64,000 bases of DNA from Tillandsia leiboldiana (Eukaryota > Streptophyta > Magnoliopsida > Poales > Bromeliaceae). Below, piece by piece: positions 33,049 to 43,794 of this stretch. Within the stretch, counting starts at the first letter, position 1, and the number at the start of each line of letters is the position of its first letter. The notes beneath the pieces were generated by a model. The model saw nothing but the letters and a program-made list of their open reading frames with translations. It was not told the DNA's origin and searched no databases. A program made the translations under genes and the position numbers. The DNA lies in contig JAQNDB010000151.1 of NCBI GenBank assembly GCA_029204045.2, positions 61,566-125,565 of the forward strand, in the 5' to 3' direction.

Positions 33049-33406
33049 GATCCGGATCAGATATTCCAATCCGGATCCCGAAGGGTGTTCGTTCATACAC
33101 TGGTTCAATCCGGATCGCAGCATCCCATGATCCGGATCCCGAACACTAGTTTTACCTTTTTACTTGCACGATCCGGATCAGGATTTGCAATCCGGATCCC
33201 GAACGTTGATGTTTGGTGAAACTGTATGAACGATCCGGATCAGCCATTTCGATCCGGATCCCGAACCATCGTTTTTCTGGAAACCGTCTTTCTTGCTACT
33301 GCAATCCGGATCGCCCAAATCCGATCCGGATCGCCGTCGGTAAAAATTCCAGAAATGGTAGGTTTTTGATTCTTATCTCCTTCCTAGGGTTTCTAACCTA
33401 TAAATA
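33049..33406 (+). promoter_or_regulatory. C1 LTR promoter: palindrome array and TATA box
   Basis: About ten TCCGGA sites in 285 bp, mostly GATCCGGATC, arranged as pairs in which the second site reads ATCCGGATCCCGAAC. TATAAATA follows at 33399. Repeated palindromes in LTRs are reported as a Sirevirus hallmark. Confidence 0.75.
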
Positions 33407-33713
33407 GACCCTATGATTCTTTTTCTAGGGCCAGTCCAAAAAGAGGCCGGCAATCCAGATAATCCACATAGAGCCGTCATATTCAAATATCATTCTATAC
33501 GGCCTAAGATCCACATATAGAGAAGAAAGGAAATCATTAGATTTTACTCTATGTTTCTTCATCTATATTGATTAGTTTGATTCTAGGTTTTCTTACTCAC
33601 ATCTTGAGTTGAATCAAACTAATGAATACTTAGATGGTATTTCCTATCTATCTTTGATCTAAGTATTCGGCGGATCATCACCACCCAAAAACAACGATTT
33701 CCCCAAAATCGGC

Positions 33714-33905
33714 GCGTGGACTCGCGTGTCCTTGTGGATTCAAGGTTCAACCGCTCTCGTGGATTCGGAGCGAGGTACGTTCGTGGATTCGAAGCGTGCT
33801 ACTGGGTGAAGACCGTGGATTCGGTCGGACGTCGTGGACTCGACGTTGGACGCCGTGGATTCGGCGTTGGGCGCAGATCGTGGATTCGAGAAGCGTCGTG
33901 GAACG
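33714..33905 (+). repeat. CGTGGATTCG repeats downstream of C1 TATA box
   Basis: About nine GTGGATTC/GTGGACTC motifs (33716, 33734, 33759, 33782, 33813, 33833, 33853, 33879, 33897) spaced 18-31 bp, in the transcribed part of the LTR. Kept in C2 at 44594-44770. Confidence 0.75.
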
Positions 33906-34319
33906 AGCGGAGAAGATCCTCTAGGAGCGTATGGAAAAGGTTGAGTCATAAGTGTGTACGGTAAATCACCTTGTACGTGTTTTAATTCTAGTGGATTTCG
34001 CCGTGTTATCGGTCCCGTGGTTTTTTACTCCGGTTTGGAGTTTTTCCACGTAAAAATCTTGCGTGTTCATTTTTATTTCCGCATTGGGTTTTATTGCGCA
34101 ATGATTTTTTGAGTGTTTATTGTTTACACCTATTCACCCCCCTCTAGGTGTTTTTTCCCCTATTTAGATCTATATTTCATATAACCCAACAGAAGTCAGC
34201 GACACAAGGTATAAAAGATGAAATGCAGGAAGACTGTAACTAAAGCAAACCGTAAGAAAACCAGAGTAACCGCCCTCCGCATCGTGCGATCGACGGTGTC
34301 CCCTCCCCCTGCATAACCT

Positions 34320-34590
34320 GAACCGGGCACCTGCCCCGGCAACCCAGACCGAGCACCAACCTCAAGAAAAAAAACCAAACCGAGCACCAACCTTGGGAAA
34401 AACAAAACCGAGCACCAATCTCGGGAAACCAGACCGAGCACCTACCTCGGTAAACCACGCCGAGCACCTACCTCAAGAAAAAAACCAAACCGAGCACCAA
34501 CCTCGGGAAAAACAAAACCGAGCACCAACCTCGGGAAACCAGGCCGAGCACCTACCTCGGTAAACCACGCCGAGCACCTACCTCGACGGG
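34320..34590. repeat. CCGAGCACC short tandem repeats in B2
   Basis: About ten copies of a 25-35 bp unit with CCGAGCACCAACCTCGGGAAA and variants (CCTACCTCGGTAAACC). Not present in LTR B or D at the matching place, so a copy- or subfamily-specific expansion. Confidence 0.8.
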
Positions 34591-35309
34591 TCGCACCGCT
34601 CACACCTTGGCGCCTCAAACCCCCCACCTACGGGGGCCCCCACTACGTCACCTCGTGGGTATACACGGGTCATAGACCACTTTTCTGGAAAAGCACACCC
34701 TTTGCGGTGGCCAAACCGCGGGGGCGCGTGCTGCAGCCTCGAGCATCGTAATCAAGTACACGAAACAAAACCAATAATAATAAACCATAGAGATCACCAA
34801 AGATTAACACAGTTAGTTGAGCAAGTGAAATATTTTTACAGTTTTCAAATCCCGACACTAAACCTCAGAACGAGTACCCACATACATATACATATTATAG
34901 GGCACCGCGACACTTGGTCGCTATAACATCGATAAGAGCATATGGTTAATGATAACGGGAGTTAACAATATTAAACGATGCAACTACTTACTCTTACACC
35001 TTTCCCACAATTCCGTAATTCAAACACTGGAAAAATTCCCCACAACGGGATGTATCCTCATGCACCGTGACCCTCAGTCGCCACAAATATGATGACAATG
35101 AAACATAATAGTAACGAGAATATGCACAAAGGGGTTCTAAGGGATACCCACCTGAAACGCGAAGAAGGTGTGCGGAAACACCCGCTAAAACAATCCCACC
35201 CTGTGCCTGAAAAAGCTACAGTAAGAATTATTGTTAAAAAACATCGTCGTGGTCAAAAACACTGAAAAACGGGGCGAAACGGGCCACAAATGGAGCTTCT
35301 GGATTCTTT

Positions 35310-35700
35310 TCTGCAGGCTGGTGCAGGGCCCAGGCGTGGACCGGGTTCACGACGCAGAGGAGGCGGTGGCGCAGACCGGGCTCACCCCGGGAGCGTGCAC
35401 CAGGAGGATTGGGCCGGACTGGTGCACGCGCAGGCGCGCACCGGGCTCACCCTCCCAGGCCGCGGCGGCGCGCACCGGGTGCTCGCTGGAGGCGTGCACC
35501 GCGGTAGGCGGGCCGGGAAGGCGCACGCGCCCGTGCGCCGGGCTCACCCCCACAGGCCGTAGCGACACGCACCGGGTGCACGCTGGAGGCGTGCACCGCG
35601 GTAGGCGGGCCGGGCTGGCGCACGCGCCCGTGCGCCTGGTTCCGCGCCTTCGGGCTGCGGGAGGTGCGCCGGGCGCACGCCACTCCGGTGGACCGTGCGA
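35310..35700. repeat. 97-bp GC-rich repeats in B2
   Basis: GGCGTGCACCGCGGTAGGCG occurs at 35491 and again at 35588, spacing 97; degenerate copies lie on both sides. Homologous in place and motif (GTGCAC) to the array in LTR B. Confidence 0.75.
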
Positions 35701-38427
35701 GTGTGGTCCGTACTAGTGAATAGTAAATCCTCCGGTTTCGTCTCCCCGCGGCTCCGGTGATGACCCCGCGAACACGGCGACTGCGGCGACGACCCCGTGG
35801 GCATGATAACGGCGGCGGCGGCCTCCCGTTTAACAACGGCGGCGGCGGCGGCTTCCCGTTTCCACAAAACCTACACGGCGTGCGACACCCCAACGACCAT
35901 CACCCAACTCTCGACCCCACAGAAATTGCAAACAGAAAAACAACACAATCACTTACCGATCCTGTGAGGAAGGGGAAAAAGGATAGTCCATCTCGTCTCC
36001 AACGTAAAGCTCCCCGAAAGATGGATTCCCCCGTTCTTCCTTCTCCTTTCTCGATCGCTCCCCTAATTCGAATTTTCGAAATTCGAAAGTCCCCCCTCTC
36101 CGTTCACGTTCTCGAAAGGAAGAAAAAAAATAAAATAAAGGCTCGTACTGAAGGGTGCTGTAAAAGAATAAAATATCCTCCAAACCCTAGGCCCAGACTT
36201 GACTCAGACTTTCTCAAAAATTGTGCAATTTACAATGCACGCATCTCGGTGCACTTTACGGTCACCGGGAGCTTCGAACCCCATTCTGGGAGATCCGTAA
36301 GTCCGATTTCAAATCCGATCGCACCGCCGCTCATCATTTTGCGAGCTCTACCACCTAAAAATACCCGCAAACCCCGACGATCAGCCCAGAAATTCTCAAA
36401 TTTCAACCCCCCTAATAACTGAAAAGATTCAATTAGGACCCAAAACGGAAAACCGGAAGGTCGAGGTACTACAAAAATAAATAAAATAACCCAATGACAT
36501 AAAAAGATGAAAAGTCCGATCGTAGAAGGATCCCGTCCGATCACCTCGAAAAGCGTCGGCCACTTAGCACGGATTCCGATGCGCCACTCAAAGGCAAATG
36601 CTTTGACCCTCATTCCGGGAGATCCGTAAATCGGAATCCGAATCCGTTCGCTTTGCCGTCCTCCGTTTTTTGAGCTCAATCGCAGAAAAATACTCGTAGT
36701 CCAGGCCAGTCCATTGCAGAAAACACAGTGAAAAGTTTTCCTAACAATCCCATCATAAAAAGAAGGTATACAAAGGCATGGGAACGCCAGGACTCTACAC
36801 ACTGGCCAATAATCAATATCTGGCACTCACTGGCCGATGTGTCAATCGCCTACTCCGGAGTGGCACTCGAGGGGAGCGACCCACACGAGTAAAGTAACCA
36901 TGCCTCACAAATATCGTAACCAATCTCGATATCTCCCTATAGCAAGACTGAATCACAACAATAATAGAAGTGGGAAAAATCCCTCCATTAAAGCTAACCC
37001 AATCCCCCAGTCTAATGCAATAAAACAACAACAAATGGGAACCTCCAGCCACTAGAGAAAACCAATCCCCAAATCCAAGGCACAAATAAACATCCGGTCA
37101 ACCACCCAATATCCGCGGTCGCCGCAATACCCCACAACCCACAATCTGGTATGGCAATCCACCCAATATACCCGGCTACACTATCCTACAACCCTGCTCA
37201 ACCCGAGCAGTACCCCCTAGTACCTCAATAAAAGGAGAAAAAGTGCCAACATGGTTTCTCCTAAGTCAATTCCAACAATAGTGTAGCAGAAAAAGGGGGC
37301 CTAACTAGATGTCCAAACAAGCATGCAAGTGTCCTCATGGTGATGAAAGAAAGGTAAATATCATTGATTATACATTATTTTAAGCATGAAATTCCCAGAT
37401 AATAAGAATATCAAAAGTATACCACATACTAACATATCACAAGTCCGACTATACGAGCATGCATAATAACCACGATATATCAATCAACATTCAACAAAGG
37501 GGATTATTCCAGTATTCCTAGTGAGTAGATCAAAACTGAGGTCCATAACAACCACCCACCTCGAAAAGCGTGCACTACAATAATATGAGATCCCTCGCTA
37601 CCAAGATCCTCGATCCCCAACAATCTCCACAATACGAGAACTGCGATAACACTGCAAACATACCAACCGATGTCCAATTAAACATACAATTCCACAATCA
37701 ATCACCGTCCCAAAATCAGTCAAGAAGGGGCTCTGTTTTCACCTAAAAGAGGGACTCTGAAAAATCTAACAAAATACCGCTGCGATCGTCGCGTCGAGCC
37801 CTTCGAAACGAGTACCTGCACGTCCCAAACCGAGTTTTGTAGGTCAAGATACAAAATCGACAAGGTGACCACCTCAAAAATCCCAAGTACAAAATCTGTA
37901 GAACTTTGCTCTAAAAAAGTGGGATTTTCACCTTCGAAGTAACCTCAAAAAAATCCAAGAAAAATACAATGATGTTCCTTGCGACGCATAGATATAAATC
38001 GAGTATTGGTACGCCTCAATCCGATGTCCGAGCATGAAGATATCAACGAGATACTCCGGCGCTGTCCAAGAAACCACACAGCAAATAGGGGGTCAACAGT
38101 GCCTCAGAAACCATGCCAAAAGTCTAAAATACGATGAAATGACCAACACAAAAAACAAAGCCCTACCTCTCAGGAACACACCGGCGCAAGAATCATCAAA
38201 AACGATGGTCGGAGTAGGCCAGGGGAGTCCTCGGACCGAAACGCGACGAAAAGGGAAAATAAGGAAAGTGCGTCGCAGTGCGCCGGGAAAAAGAAATCTC
38301 GAAGTGCGTGCCACCAAAAATCCTGGAACTCCTCCACAAGATGTAGGATAAATAGGTGAGCAAAAACTCTTTTGGGCTCCCTCTCTGAAATAGCCCAGAA
38401 AAGCATCAAATGAAGGTCCAAAGGGCC

Positions 38428-38971
38428 TATTTATAGGCCCAAGTCTAAACAAGGTTACTGTGCGGATTCGGGCGCCCGAATCCGACAGCCGCACGGAAGT
38501 ACGGTCCGACCAGCACCCGAATCCACCCGCGTGCGCCACGTGTCCCCCCGAACAGGCAACAGCGGTGCAAGCGTGCCCGGGTGATGCCACGTGTCCCGCA
38601 CCTGGTCAACAAAGTAGGTGGCGCCCGCCAATGTGTGGGCGCCACATGGCCCACCCGCGCGACCCGCCGACCGGTCGCACCGCCTCGCCGGTCGCGCCGC
38701 CTCGCCGGTCGTGCCGCCTCGCCGGTCGTGCCGCCTGCCCCCCATGCGCGCACGCGCCCCATTCCGTGGACTGCGTCGAAAAAGCCCGTCAATCTCCTGC
38801 TGCCACGTGTCCCCGCGCCCGGTCTATGCACCGGCGCGGGGTTCCGTGGACCGCGCATCGCGCGCCGGCCACTCCTTGGGCGCCACGTGTCCCCGCGCCG
38901 GGTCCATGCGCCAAGCGGCGCTGCTCTGTGGACCGCGCACTATGAACCGGCCAATAATAGGCCGCCACGTG
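38428..38971 (-). promoter_or_regulatory. F1 promoter: TATA, palindrome, five G-boxes
   Basis: Same order as in A and G1 although the sequence between is diverged. The last three CACGTG boxes are 80 and 82 bases apart, each with CCAAT/CCAATAA-like sequence close by. Confidence 0.7.
38681..38731. repeat. 17-bp tandem repeat in F1
   Basis: Three copies of CGCCTCGCCGGTCGTGC (38681, 38698, 38715) plus a partial fourth, placed between two G-boxes and absent from A and G1. Confidence 0.85.
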
Positions 38972-39830
38972 GCACCCAACCGGTCTACGGCCTCCCCCAT
39001 GCACCAGAATCCACTGAAAACTTTCGAGAGTCCGTTTTTGGGCATCCGGACTCAGAATTAAACAGGCAAATAGCCATTTTCAAGTGTTTTTCAGCGCTGA
39101 ATCCAAATCCAACCTCTGTTTGGCCTAAAACCTTTTCTAAAATTCGGCAAAAGCAGCCGAAGGCCAATCCAGCTATCAATATCACACAGGGTCCATCTGT
39201 GGCATCCCTTTGATGCACTTTGGGCCAGACACCATCAATAGGTGTTTTACGTAGTGGATTCACGGGAAAAAGCTACATGGGGTTCAGGGGCCCTACAAAT
39301 CTCCTCACCCCAACGAGGGTTTGAGTGATCTGAGTTCCAAGGGCTGCCTCCTTTTTGGGACGAGAGCTACGGTTGGCTTTGCCTGCAACCTGTTCTTGTT
39401 TGATTGGGGTTGTAGGCGTCGGTCTCCCAAAATTCTCGGTCCTGGTATTGTTGGTCGGTTGGGTTTGATGTTGAGCCGATGAGGGTTCCAGCTGGATAGT
39501 TATTTTGTAGTGGTCCAGGTCCCTATGCAGCTCTTCCCGTGAACCCATAATGTGAAACACCTATTATTCGTGTGTTGGGCCCATAATGCATCAAAGGGAT
39601 GTTTCGATGGACCTAGTGAGGTTTCTGGATCTTATTTCGCATTCGGCGGCTTTGCCGAACTTTAGAAAATGTTTTGGGCCAAACAGAGGTTGGATTTGGA
39701 TTCAGCGCGGAAAAACGCTTGAAAACAGCTATTTGCTTGTATTTTTCTGAGTCCGGATGCCCAAAAACAGACTCCCGGAAGTTTACAGTGGATTCTGGTG
39801 CATGGGGGGGACCGTAGACCGCCGGGATGC

Positions 39831-40314
39831 CACGTGGCGGCCTATTATTGGCCGGTTCACAAAGCGCGGTCAATGGAAAGGCGTGGGGTGGCGCATGGAC
39901 CGGGCGGGAGACACGTGGCGCACTCGGATTGGCCGGTGCATGTTGCGCGGTCCACGAAACCCCGCGCGGGTGCATGGACCCGGCGCGGGGGACACGTGGC
40001 GGCCTACCATTGGTTGGCGCTCGGTGCGCAATCCACGGAATCCTCGCGCGGGTGCATAGGCCCGGTGCGGGGGACACGTGGCATCGTGTCATTGGCGGGT
40101 CTACCGAGATCGGTGCACGGAGGCATGGGGGGCCACCTCGGGGTGCGTGCGTGTCAGGGGGCAGGTGGCACGACGTAGGCGGCATGGCGCGCAGTCGGGC
40201 GGGACACGTGGCGCCCGAGGATTCGCGGGCGCCACCTGCCGGGTTGATCGTGGGCGCGCCACGTGGCGGAAGGTGGCTGGGCTTGCACACGCTGTCCCGT
40301 ATTCAGGACACGTG
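39831..40314 (+). promoter_or_regulatory. 81-bp G-box/CCAAT tandem repeats in G1 U3
   Basis: CACGTG at 39831, 39912, 39993 and 40075 (spacing 81, 81, 82), then 40205, 40260 and 40309. Most read ACACGTGGC, the full ABRE/G-box form. Each of the first four is followed by ATTGG (inverted CCAAT) within about 20 bases and by a TGCAT...GGTCCACG stretch. The TATA box is at 40440-40447. Confidence 0.75.
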
Positions 40315-40362
40315 TCAAGCCCAGGTTGATTCGGGCGCTCCTCGCTGGCGTTTCGTCAGAGG

Positions 40363-40447
40363 ATTCGGGCGCCCGAATTCGGGTCGAGCGCCCGAATCCT
40401 GGGACACAATGGGAATTTTTCCATTTGTTGAGCTGGGCCTATAAATA
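40363..40447 (+). promoter_or_regulatory. G1 core promoter: palindrome and TATA box
   Basis: ATTCGGGCGCCCGAAT at 40363-40378, with a second half-copy following, then TATAAATA at 40440-40447. The same palindrome core precedes the TATA box in F1, and a variant does in A. Confidence 0.7.
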
Positions 40448-43400
40448 GGCCCAGAATGCCTTCATTTCTAACTTTTCTGGCCCATTTCTCCCATAGACTT
40501 CTATAGAAGAGTTGTTCCTCCTTGTGTGCTGCATCTACTGGAGATTTTCTGGGATTTTAGGAGGCTTGTACTTCGAGATCTACAACAAATCGGTGCATTG
40601 CGATGTTTCTTCACCGGTGACCCTTCCCGTCGCGTTTCGGTGCGCGGACTCCCCCGGGCTACTCCGACAGTGTTTTTGGCCAATTATTGCGCCATTGTCT
40701 TCATGACAGGTAGGGCTGCGACTCTCATATTTTCTATTCCCCCACGTTTTGAGTGTTTCCTGGGTGTTTTTGGTCGTCTTGTGACCCCCTTTTTCTGCGG
40801 CGGAGTTTTGGACAGCACCGGGGTTTTTCTGCGATTTCTTCGCGCTCGAGCATCGGATTGAAGCGTGCAAGTACTCGTTTCGCATCTACACATTGCAGGG
40901 AACATCATGGTGATTTTTCTGGATTTTTTTGAGGTTTTCCCGAAGGTAAAAATCCTACTTTTTCTGGGCGGATTTTGACAGGATTTGTTCTTGGGGATTT
41001 CGTGCTTACCACGTTGTTTATTTTGTAACTCGGCCTACAGGTGTCGGAACGGGACGTGCAAATACTCGATTTTCATATACTCGTCGCGACGATCGTAGTG
41101 GTAATTTTTTTGGAATTTTTGGAGTTCATCTCGTGGGTGTAAATTAAGCTTTTCTGGACTGGGGTTTTTGGACAGCGACAAAAGTGTTAATTGTGAGATT
41201 AATCGGGCACCGTTTTGGGCATTTTTGCAGTTTTCGAGGCCTGTGTTATTTCTTCTTGGGCGAGGGCGTGTTTGGATTTGGGTTTAGCATTCGAGGTGGG
41301 TGATTGTTGTGGACCTCACTTTTTGACTTACCCACTAGGAATATTGGAGTATTTACCAATGTTGAATGCCGATTAGTACATTGTGGGTGATATGCATGCT
41401 TGTGTAGATTCGACATATGCCATGTTAGTACTTAGTGTTCTTTTGAGATCTATTATTAAATGGGAATATCATGCTAATGAATGCCAGAAAACTATTTACT
41501 GTATTTTTTATCATCTTGGGACATTTGCATACTTGTATAGACATCTAGATGGGCCACCTTTTTCTGCTACACTATCATGCTGGAATTTGACTTAGGAGAA
41601 ACTATGATTTTTACTTTTCTCCTTTTATTTGAGACTCAGGATACGTGTTGCTCGGGTTCGAGCAGGGATTGGGATAGTGTAGGCAGGATCTTGGGATCTG
41701 GGACAGGTTGGATCGTTTGTGGGGTATTACGGCAACCGCAGATATTGGGCGGTTGATCAGACTGTTACTTGTGCATCAGATTGCGGGGATCAAGTTTTCC
41801 TTAGTGGATGGATTTTTTCCCACTTCGATTATGGTCGTGATCCAGTCATTTTATATCGTGATATTTGCGACAGAGATACTTTACTCTTGTGGGTCGCTCC
41901 CCTCGAGTGCCACTCCGGAGTAGGCGATTTATGCAGCGGCCAGTGAGTGTCGGTCAGTGAGTGCCGATCTGTTAGCAGATACTTGAGACAGTTTCACAGG
42001 CAGTATTAGTCGTTACTGGTCCTTTGATTGGGTTTATGCAGGCAGATACTCTTACCAATGCATTCTTACAGTTGCTCATTTTAGCACTGCATTTAGAGGC
42101 ATAGTAGTAGTAGCTTCATCTTTTATTTTTCAGCAGTTCAGTTTACAGCTTACCACCTATCTTTCCTTTTGCCTTTGGTAGACCTAGTGGGCACGTCAGA
42201 GTTTGAGGCTTTACCCACTAGGGGAGGCTACTGTTTTTATATTAGTTCTTACCCCCATTGTCCTTTCTTTCCTTTTCTCTCTTTGTTTTGCAGAGTCCTC
42301 TGCGGGAGTTGCTAGGCCGTCATCGGCAGATCGAGGTAAGAGGATTGCGGACTAGATAGATCATCCACCCCGTTTGCGAGCTTAGCAGTGTTTTGGTTGT
42401 ACCCCTTTTATTCTTAGACAGTTGTATCTCTATTTTGGGTCTGGCCTTAGCTAGCTGTTTGTATTTATTTAGTTAGCTGGGAGAGACACTTGTACTTTAT
42501 TTATAGTTGTACTTTACTTTTATTTCCAGCTTCAGTCTGAGATGTATTAGTTTTAGTTCAACTCTGTTTTTATGCTCTTTTATTATATCTCTTATATCTG
42601 AGCAGGTTACCAGCGCTTTGTGTACACGAAAAATTTCGTGTGCACGGCAGATCTGTGGACGGGCGCGGGTTCTGGTTTACACCCGGGGCGTGGCATATTT
42701 AGTTTGGATGGCGATATGTTCGATTGTGGTTTTGGATTACAACCTGCTTGTGCTATAGTTCTGGTTCTCGATTCTATACGGTTCTTTTCCTCAGTGGGGT
42801 CGCTCCTCCTGAGTGTTGCTCCGGATGCGATGGTTGTTTTGGTACGTTGGACTCCCTATGAGGCCCAGCCCAGATGGGGCAATGGTGGTAGGTGAACGCA
42901 GGCTTGATTGGCATTTTTGGCAGTTATTACAGTTTGGTTTGTTTGGGCACAGTGGTGGTTGGTGAGCACAGGCTTGACTGGCATTTTTGGCAGTCATTAC
43001 AGTTCGGTTGGTTTGGGCACCTCGAGTTAGAGTGGTTGCATATCATCATCTGTTTCACCCGCCCATTGAGCATCGTAGATAGAGGCATAATACCTGTAGG
43101 TTCCTTTCCAGCTATTTTATTCTTATTTACAGTATTCCCGTTATCTTACGCCTCTAGTAGACTTAGTGGGCAGACTGTAGGGTTGGAGACGGTACCCATT
43201 GAGAACTACGTGACGGTGTAGTTCTCACACCCTCTGTTGGTGACAGTTTTGCAGAGGCTTTCCTTTCCATCCCTGCTTAGGTTGGCTCGACGAATCTTGG
43301 TGAGAGAGTCGCGTGATAGATCCCTACCAGTGTTGTCTTATTGGTGAGATAGATGTACCAACCCAGACTATGGGTATTACTGTACACTGATGTATTTATG

Positions 43401-43702
43401 TTTTTAGTTTACCTCCCCTTTTTGGTCTCATAGATGTTGTATAGGGGGTTTCTACTTATGTTTTGTTTCAGCAGACCAGAGTGTCGTATTATTATCTTGG
43501 GAGGTGGATAGTTTACCCTTATTTCAGTAGTACAGCGGTTTCAAATTTTATTACTGATAGTTATTTTGAGTTATGATATTTGTATAATTGGTAGTAGTTA
43601 TTTTTTTTTCAGGTTGGACGCTTCGCCTATGAGGGATTTTTTTGTATAGGTGGCGGATCTGTTGGCGAGCCCGGGTCGCAGTTTCGATGCTGGGGCGTGA
43701 CA

Positions 43703-43794
43703 TAGGGTCCACAGCTACAACCCTTAAAACTGGAAGAAGATCTATCTAGCCCGCTCTCCCCTTACCTCGATCCGCTGTCGTTGCTAAAGTCGTG
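43703..43794 (-). mobile_element. K: scrap of A-family LTR, minus strand
   Basis: 92 bp between the end of LTR H and the C2 LTR. GATCTATCTAGCCCGC...CCTTACCTCG resembles 11036-11066 of A's LTR in the same orientation, and the inverse of G1 near 42320-42360. It is probably the outermost host LTR, invaded by both H and C2. Confidence 0.55.

Larger units (their letters stand above)
16801..34191 (+). mobile_element. C1: 5'-truncated Sirevirus (Ty1/copia), split by D
   Basis: Plus-strand copia element starting abruptly within gag at 16801 and ending AACCCAACA at 34191. It holds a gag end, pol (IN-RT-RH), a long noncoding part, an env-like ORF with its own leader, several polypurine tracts and a 3' LTR (22789-22910 plus 32944-34191, about 1.37 kb). 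Element D interrupts the LTR. The right flank GAAGT (34192) continues LTR B2, so C1 inserted in B2. Its 5' LTR, primer site and most of gag are missing, replaced by LTR E. The extra 3' ORF, multiple PPTs and palindrome-rich LTR match the Sirevirus lineage. Confidence 0.9.
32939..34191 (+). repeat. C1 3' LTR, second part
   Basis: Resumes after target duplicate TATGT (32939-32943) and ends CCCAACA at 34191. It contains the TCCGGA palindrome array (33049-33332), TAGGGTTTCTAACC, TATAAATA (33399-33406) and then GTGGATTC repeats. It aligns with 43916-45068 of C2 apart from the palindromes, whose flanking bases differ systematically. Confidence 0.9.
34192..36799 (-). mobile_element. LTR B2: minus-strand B-type LTR, left part missing
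   Basis: Ends CTCTACA at 36799, like B. Its GAAGTCAGCGAC start equals positions 979-990 of LTR B, so about 730 bp of the LTR's 3' side lies on the other side of C1, lost or outside. It contains CCGAGCACC/AACCTCGG short repeats (about 34320-34590) absent from B, a GC-rich GTGCAC array (35310-35700), a donor-like ATCG|GTAAGT on the minus strand near 35957, and a U3 closely matching B near 36290-36799. Right flank: LTR F1. Confidence 0.85.
36800..39297 (-). mobile_element. LTR F1: A-family LTR, minus strand, left part missing
   Basis: Resembles 11520-13645 of A's 5' LTR but is clearly diverged. Ends GGGCCCTACA at 39297; the next bases (AATCT...) belong to LTR H. Left boundary is the B2 insertion, and the first part of the LTR is not in the window. 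TATA box (minus) at 38428-38435, 20-bp palindrome GGATTCGGGCGCCCGAATCC at 38464-38483, CACGTG boxes at 38537, 38588, 38804, 38884 and 38966. It could be a solo LTR or a 5' LTR whose interior has gone. Confidence 0.82.
39506..42695 (+). mobile_element. G1: solo LTR of the A family
   Basis: TGTAGTGGTCC at 39506 to CGGGGCGTGGCA at 42695 (3,190 bp), flanked by a perfect 5-bp target duplication TATTT (39501-39505 and 42696-42700). There is no primer site or polypurine tract next to it, so it is a solo LTR left by LTR-LTR recombination, inserted in LTR H. It carries the most regular G-box repeats in the window. The terminal CA is kept although the canonical GTGACA reads GTGGCA. Confidence 0.92.
39298..43702 (+). 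mobile_element. LTR H: A-family LTR, plus strand, interrupted
   Basis: Two pieces, 39298-39505 and 42701-43702, separated by solo LTR G1. The 3' piece matches the inverse of A's LTR (10710-11650): same GGTCGCTCCT...GCTCCGGA stretch, GATAGAGGCATA, GCGTGATAGATCCC, and terminal GGGGCGTGACA. The small piece continues the match more weakly. The 5' part lies left of the F1 insertion. A 70-bp direct duplication (42891-42960 and 42961-43030) is copy-specific. Right flank TAGGG. Confidence 0.75.

Noticed and set aside
39298..39320. Polypurine tract of F1 (AATCTCCTCACCCC)
   Set aside because: First read as the inner side of an F1 3' LTR, but sequence after 39297 aligns with the A-family LTR in plus orientation, so it belongs to host LTR H.
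42696..43702. 42696-43702 as the end of G1
   Set aside because: G1 ends at 42695 with a matching TATTT target duplicate; the rest continues LTR H.
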